Below are positions 59,404-64,000 of a stretch of 64,000 bases of DNA, in pieces. The notes below the pieces were generated by a model, which saw only the letters and a program-made list of their open reading frames with translations, ran no database searches and had not been told where the DNA came from. Position numbers and translations under genes: made by a program. Origin of the DNA: Margaritispora aquatica (Eukaryota > Ascomycota > Leotiomycetes > Helotiales > Discinellaceae); the NCBI GenBank assembly GCA_007644065.1, contig VJWN01000005.1:1612001-1676000 (forward strand). The letters run 5' to 3'. Positions within the stretch are counted from its first letter, which is position 1; each line of letters starts with the position of its first letter.

Positions 59404-61767
59404 GATTTTGAATAGATGGAAGAATGAACGAATGAAAGAATCTACTTTTAAACGTGCATCTCCGATTGAGTTATTGGCACTATGATGCTGATGTATAAAA
59501 AGCGAGAACTTTCCAAGAATCTTATTTTCGATAATCAAGTCAAGCACCCCTTTGTCTGCGCTTTGTTTAACCAAAATTGAACAACATGGGTGAAGCTGAC
59601 AGTGTCTAGCACGGTGTATATTAAACCCACAGCAGGTGTTTTAATACCAGCTCAAGTTTTGATGAAGTGCGTTCTTTTCTTAGTCACTGTTCAATTTCTT
59701 GCTGTCAAGTCGTTGTTCTTTTCAGCTCTGATGCTGCTGTCAGCAGCTCCTCCTCAGTTAGCAAGTGTTACTTCTTTTAATTGAGTACTTTCACAGCATT
59801 GATTGGTATCCCTTACAGCCAGCATTTAAGAGTGCATTTGCAATCCCAAGCTTTTCTATCAAAATTTAATATTCGCTTGGAGGTCATCAAACTACCATGC
59901 TCCATCGTAAGTTCGGCATACTGAGCTTCCTATCTGTGTGCCTGGCTACCAATTATCTTGTTTGGATTTATATCTCGTAGTCTTGCCTCTCAACTTAGTC
60001 TGAAAAGGCGAAATACCATTCTTACCTTTCGAACTCCAAGCTCTCGTGAATCTTGATTCTAATTTGAATTATCATTGAAGGTTGCACAGGAACTTTAAAG
60101 TCAATTGCTATGGCAAGTTTCAGGCTAAATCATAAACTACATGTGTGAGTAGCTTTATGGTCTTTGTACTTGTTGAGCTTGGCCAGAATACCATGCTGAT
60201 TGAGGTATTGCCAGTACTAAAAGAGTGGGAAAGCTTGTTTTAATGAGATACCTTAAAGCGAGAACTCTACACTTTAGCATACAAGAGTTGTGACAACATT
60301 GTCGTCATCTACATCATTGCTGTCCTTAATTTCGAACCTTCAATCTCAACATGCATCAGCGTTATTACATAACAACAAACATCTTTATCCTCTCTAGTAT
60401 TTCTGACCCCAGTTTTTATAGCTTAAGGGCCAAGCTGGAGAGGATTTGCGTCAGCTTACATCTACTTCAATCTTTATTTTCATCAATTCCAATTCCAACC
60501 TCAAGCTCTCGCTCGGGATTTTTTTTCTCCTCAACTTCCTGAATTAAGTATAAAAGATTTATTTATACTTAGCTAATTTCTTGTTTCTTGATTGTCGTTC
60601 TAAGTACATATTGGTTATATCCAATTTCATTTGCTTACAATTGCAACCTTTGTCGAAATTCATCATCTCACCTTCGATTCTAGATATGAGCATGGGGTAT
60701 AAAACACTGAGATCTCTGTGAACACAAATCCATATAGCAAATACATCGATGACATCTGTATTTAATGCTGTGTTGGATTTCAGTCAGGTCTCACTCACCA
60801 CATACATTTGGTTTTAGATGGCATTGTGATGTGGTATTGTAGTGACTAAGGTAAATGCCAGTCCTCGAAACGCATGTCCAAATGCGTGTATATACTGTTT
60901 GACTAACACAATCTCAGTAATCAATCTAATTGCTGTCAATATGGCCACTGTTGTCAAGCATCGCTCCTGCGCCCTAGCATATTGGAGCAGNNNNNNNNNN
61001 NNNNNNNNNNNNNNNNNNNNNNNNNNNNNNNNNNNNNNNNNNNNNNNNNNNNNNNNNNNNNNNNNNNNNNNNNNNNNNNNNNNNNNNNNNNNNNNNNNNN
61101 NNNNNNNNNNNNNNNNNNNNNNNNNNNNNNNNNNNNNNNNNNNNNNNNNNNNNNNNNNNNNNNNNNNNNNNNNNNNNNNNNNNNNNNNNNNNNNNNNNNN
61201 NNNNNNNNNNNNNNNNNNNNNNNNNNNNNNNNNNNNNNNNNNNNNNNNNNNNNNNNNNNNNNNNNNNNNNNNNNNNNNNNNNNNNNNNNNNNNNNNNNNN
61301 NNNNNNNNNNNNNNNNNNNNNNNNNNNNNNNNNNNNNNNNNNNNNNNNNNNNNNNNNNNNNNNNNNNNNNNNNNNNNNNNNNNNNNNNNNNNNNNNNNNN
61401 NNNNNNNNNNNNNNNNNNNNNNNNNNNNNNNNNNNNNNNNNNNNNNNNNNNNNNNNNNNNNNNNNNNNNNNNNNNNNNNNNNNNNNNNNNNNNNNNNNNN
61501 NNNNNNNNNNNNNNNNNNNNNNNNNNNNNNNNNNNNNNNNNNNNNTGCTAACCATCAGGTGAACGGAATATAAGTAAACAGCTGGAGCTTATACTGATTT
61601 CTTGAGGAACATTCTCGGTTCATGAATGACGCTCGTCAGCTCACGAACGCTGAGGCCATTTAGGTATCATCTAGTCCTTTTGCAGATGACATGTTTGGAA
61701 ATACTGATTATCAATTGCCAAGACTATTTACGAACCGACTAAGCAGTTTAAGAACACAGCCGTTACT
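59404..61767. other. Gene-poor region with an assembly gap
   Basis: No supported gene in about 2.4 kb of AT-rich sequence. Bases 60,991-61,545 are unresolved, so a gene or repeat could be hidden there. Short ORFs such as 59590-59784 plus lack motifs. Confidence 0.5.
60991..61545. other. Assembly gap, 555 Ns
   Basis: A continuous run of unknown bases joins two contigs. Gap size may be an estimate from paired reads. Any open frame across it is meaningless. Confidence 1.
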
Positions 61768-62898
61768 TTAAAAAGTAGAGAGTCTAATCCATAACGAATC
61801 AGAGATTGCGTTTCGACGAAGGCGAGAACCTTCCCAAACACGACGTCTCAAGCTTGAGGCTATCACCGGAGACTTGTCAAAGGGAGTTAAGTCATACTCC
61901 CATTTGAGGTGGAAATGTGATCTTGCTTCCGCTAGTAATCTTCGAGGAACTGCAAAGCAGAATGGAGCGTCCTCGCTCTCAAGATATACATCATAGTAAA
62001 CACCGCGGATGACCTTAACCTCAACGACTTCCGCTTTGAGCTTGATAATCCAGTCAACCAGGGTGATGAGTTGTGAAATCATTCTTTCAGCATCACCGTC
62101 ATAGGTATTGCGGCCACAGGCCACCCTAACTTCTGGAATACGTAGGTCCCTCCAACAGGGCGAGTTTCTGATGCGAACGAAATTGAGGAGTCCTTCAAGT
62201 GATGTGAAGTAGTCAATCAAGCTACCTCCTTCGTCTGGAATGATGATAGCACCTCGCAGAGCAGACGGTGTGCTTTGGCTTTCAAGACCTGGGATAGGGG
62301 TCTTCCTTTCGCGCTCGTAGAAGAAGTCGCCAACGTAAAGTTGACGCTCATCATAATCATACCAGGCGAGTGAATCTGGAGTATGACCTGGGACATGTAA
62401 GAACTGTATGAGACGAATAGTAGCTTCCTCAGTTCTGATATACTCGCGATGCTTTATCCAAATCGAAATTGTGTACTCAGGAAGAAGCACTCCCAGAGAT
62501 CTGGACAATGAACGCGCTGGGAGGTCTTGGAGAACGAAATTTGGATTGAATGCCGAAGCTATTATTGAGGGATTTGCAGATGAGAATCCAGGTAGGCCTA
62601 GAATACGGTCGTAGTGACAATGTGAACAAATGATCACATACTTCTTCTCTCCACCTAGATTGAGAGGTTGGTATTCATTATCGGGTATAGGATAATTTTC
62701 TATGAAATCTCGAAGTGAGGTGATTTGCAAGCCCTGCTTTCGGGGAGCATTGCAACCTGTATCCGTGATCAAAACGTGTTCAGCATACAGCTTGACATAG
62801 ATATAAGGCTGTTCATCATAAGCATCATCCTCGATGATGAGAAAAGTTGTTGGGTTGAATTTTCGACATATGAAGCTTGTGGTTGGAGGCACATTCAT
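61768..62898 (-). CDS. MBL-fold hydrolase-like protein lacking key metal ligands
   Basis: From the ATG at 62898 (MNVPPTTSFICRK) the ORF is 376 residues; frame remains open upstream to 62925 behind an acceptor-like CAACAG, so a 5' exon is possible. The fold is recognisable: LITDTGCN, VIICSHCHYDRILGLPGF, FLHVPGHTPDSLAWYD and LYVGDFFYE. The canonical HxHxDH motif here reads H-C-H-Y-D-R, and a later CGH-type segment reads ACGRNTYDGD. Thus two of the usual metal-binding histidines seem to be arginine. H, H, D, the VPGH histidine and the GD aspartate remain. The family hydrolyses esters, lactones or thioesters; this copy may bind one metal or none. Neighbouring DNA is gene-poor. Confidence 0.8.
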   Translation of the reverse strand: MNVPPTTSFICRKFNPTTFLIIEDDAYDEQPYIYVKLYAEHVLITDTGCNAPRKQGLQITSLRDFIENYPIPDNEYQPLNLGGEKKYVIICSHCHYDRILGLPGFSSANPSIIASAFNPNFVLQDLPARSLSRSLGVLLPEYTISIWIKHREYIRTEEATIRLIQFLHVPGHTPDSLAWYDYDERQLYVGDFFYERERKTPIPGLESQSTPSALRGAIIIPDEGGSLIDYFTSLEGLLNFVRIRNSPCWRDLRIPEVRVACGRNTYDGDAERMISQLITLVDWIIKLKAEVVEVKVIRGVYYDVYLESEDAPFCFAVPRRLLAEARSHFHLKWEYDLTPFDKSPVIASSLRRRVWEGSRLRRNAISDSLWIRLSTF

Positions 62899-64000
62899 AA
62901 TAGACTGCCCTACCCAGGTCCCCACCTGTTGGTTGCCAAAGGAGTTAGCATGAAATCCTAACGAAAGAAGGGGATTTCACAAAGAGCAACTAGGGAGTTG
63001 AAGGAACTGGAGGTGAGGCCGAGACTCTGCTACTCAAGAGCGTGCGCTGTCCGGGCTCTTACCTATAACGTTTTCTGACGAAGGATGGATGTCTGAAGGA
63101 TTTATGTATTGCACGGTCAACCAAGTGAAAGAGAATTGTCAGATGATGAGACAATAAGAATTTGGATTCATTGGAGAAATGGTAGAAACATGAAATGAAA
63201 CATCTTTCCGAAGTAGATGAATACTGGGGGAGATTTGTTCCTGCCACTTAGTTTCATGACAAGGAAAGTACAATGGAGTTGAGTGAAGTTGAGTTTGAAA
63301 CTTCAAGTTGGGATGAAGTAGAACTCAAAGTGTCAAAGGGATCGCTTATGAATGTCTGATATCCGGCTGTAAGGCCTCGGCATTCTTTCTCCAACGGCTG
63401 AAGGTTTATAGCAGAACCATAACCACAATAACCATTACATGTACAGCAAAGTTAGACAAGACTTCGAGAGTCCTTTGAATCGGCTGCATACTGCATACTG
63501 CACACACAGAAGGCATCCTGCAGCGGAACAAATCTTACAGACATATCCTCGGGCCAGATCACCGGGCTGTTTACTTGGCGGAGAACGCGTTCGAAATCAC
63601 GACCTTCGAAACACGCGATGCGCCAGAAGTCATCGCAACCTCTCCAAGCGCCGACAACGTTCTGGTCACGTTCGCAGAATTCCCTAGAGCACTCCAGTCA
63701 CAATCTGAAATCGTGAACCAATCTTGGATGTCAAAGCACCTTTGTTCGTAGTGGAGATTCAAACTTCATCTGACCTGGAAGCTTTGTCGGGAAATGTGGG
63801 AATGTCCTCGAATATGCGCCGACTCTGCGACTCCTTCTCGGCATATCCATCTTGGAGCCTGTCAATAATGGATGAACTAATGCTATTCTTGCGCCGTTGT
63901 TCAGTGTTGACTACCAAGATGCCTGTGATCAATGCCGCCGGCAGTCGTTTGATCAAGGTATAGAAGAATCCTTGAGACCTTCTATATTGCATCCACAGCC
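62899..64000. other. Window end, no complete gene
   Basis: No complete gene recognised. A plus-strand open stretch at 63512-63751 reads as protein-like (RHILGPDHRAVYLAENAFEI, VLVTFAEFPRAL) but has no good start or splice donor, so it could be an internal exon, a fragment or a gene relic. ORFs on both strands at 63724-63992 overlap. Confidence 0.4.

Noticed and set aside
60842..61573. Long open frames spanning the N run
   Set aside because: They are open only because unknown bases contain no stops.

Overview
The window reads as a chromosomal segment from a filamentous ascomycete (Pezizomycotina). The genes are split by short introns, mostly about 45-210 nt, with GT-AG ends and CTAAC/CTRAC-like branch points. 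It contains a Zn2Cys6 regulator, a multi-PAS hybrid histidine kinase, an NCS1 permease and an intron-containing nuclear tRNA gene. I lean towards a leotiomycete from the general look of the proteins, but the sequence alone does not prove it. Exon junctions below were worked out by hand. For the multi-exon genes the summed exon lengths divide by three and the joins restore family motifs; the one exception is the first locus.

Layout. 0.5-2 kb: a probably decayed gene with a STAND-type N-terminal domain. 3.8-8.8 kb: hybrid histidine kinase. 9.5-14.8 kb: a metal-dependent hydrolase fold protein, an amidase (divergent from it) and a SAM methyltransferase. 15.4-18.2 kb: Zn2Cys6 transcription factor. 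18-25.6 kb: mostly gene-poor, holding a possible small secreted protein and the Fe-S assembly factor CIA2. 25.6-43.8 kb: dense core-housekeeping block with Snu114 (U5 snRNP), ERG10 thiolase, Kre33/NAT10 cytidine acetyltransferase, a Cdc25/arsenate-reductase-type rhodanese, SmG, an Ntr2-like spliceosome-disassembly factor, a secreted protein of unknown role, and LYS1. 44.2-48.7 kb: an intron-containing tRNA-Ala(CGC) and, just beyond it on the same strand, alanyl-tRNA synthetase with an in-frame mitochondrial-type leader. 49-50.7 kb: a conserved hypothetical and an RCR-like single-span membrane protein. 50.7-55.1 kb: gene-poor. 55.1-59.4 kb: purine-cytosine permease, GNAT acetyltransferase and PaiB-like FMN-binding protein. 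59.4-64 kb: gene-poor, with an assembly gap (60,991-61,545) and a metallo-beta-lactamase-fold protein that has lost metal-ligand histidines.

The genes do not form an obvious biosynthetic cluster or defence system. The clearest functional themes are RNA metabolism (Snu114, SmG, Ntr2, Kre33, AlaRS, tRNA-Ala), with SmG and Ntr2 sharing a 210-bp divergent promoter, and primary metabolism (LYS1 with a general-control site upstream, ERG10, CIA2). I did not find a convincing new multi-gene system. The most useful leads are the SmG/Ntr2 divergent pair, the dual-initiation AlaRS next to a cognate tRNA, the metal-ligand-depleted MBL protein, and a 10-bp-phased repeat plus several perfect inverted repeats in non-coding DNA.
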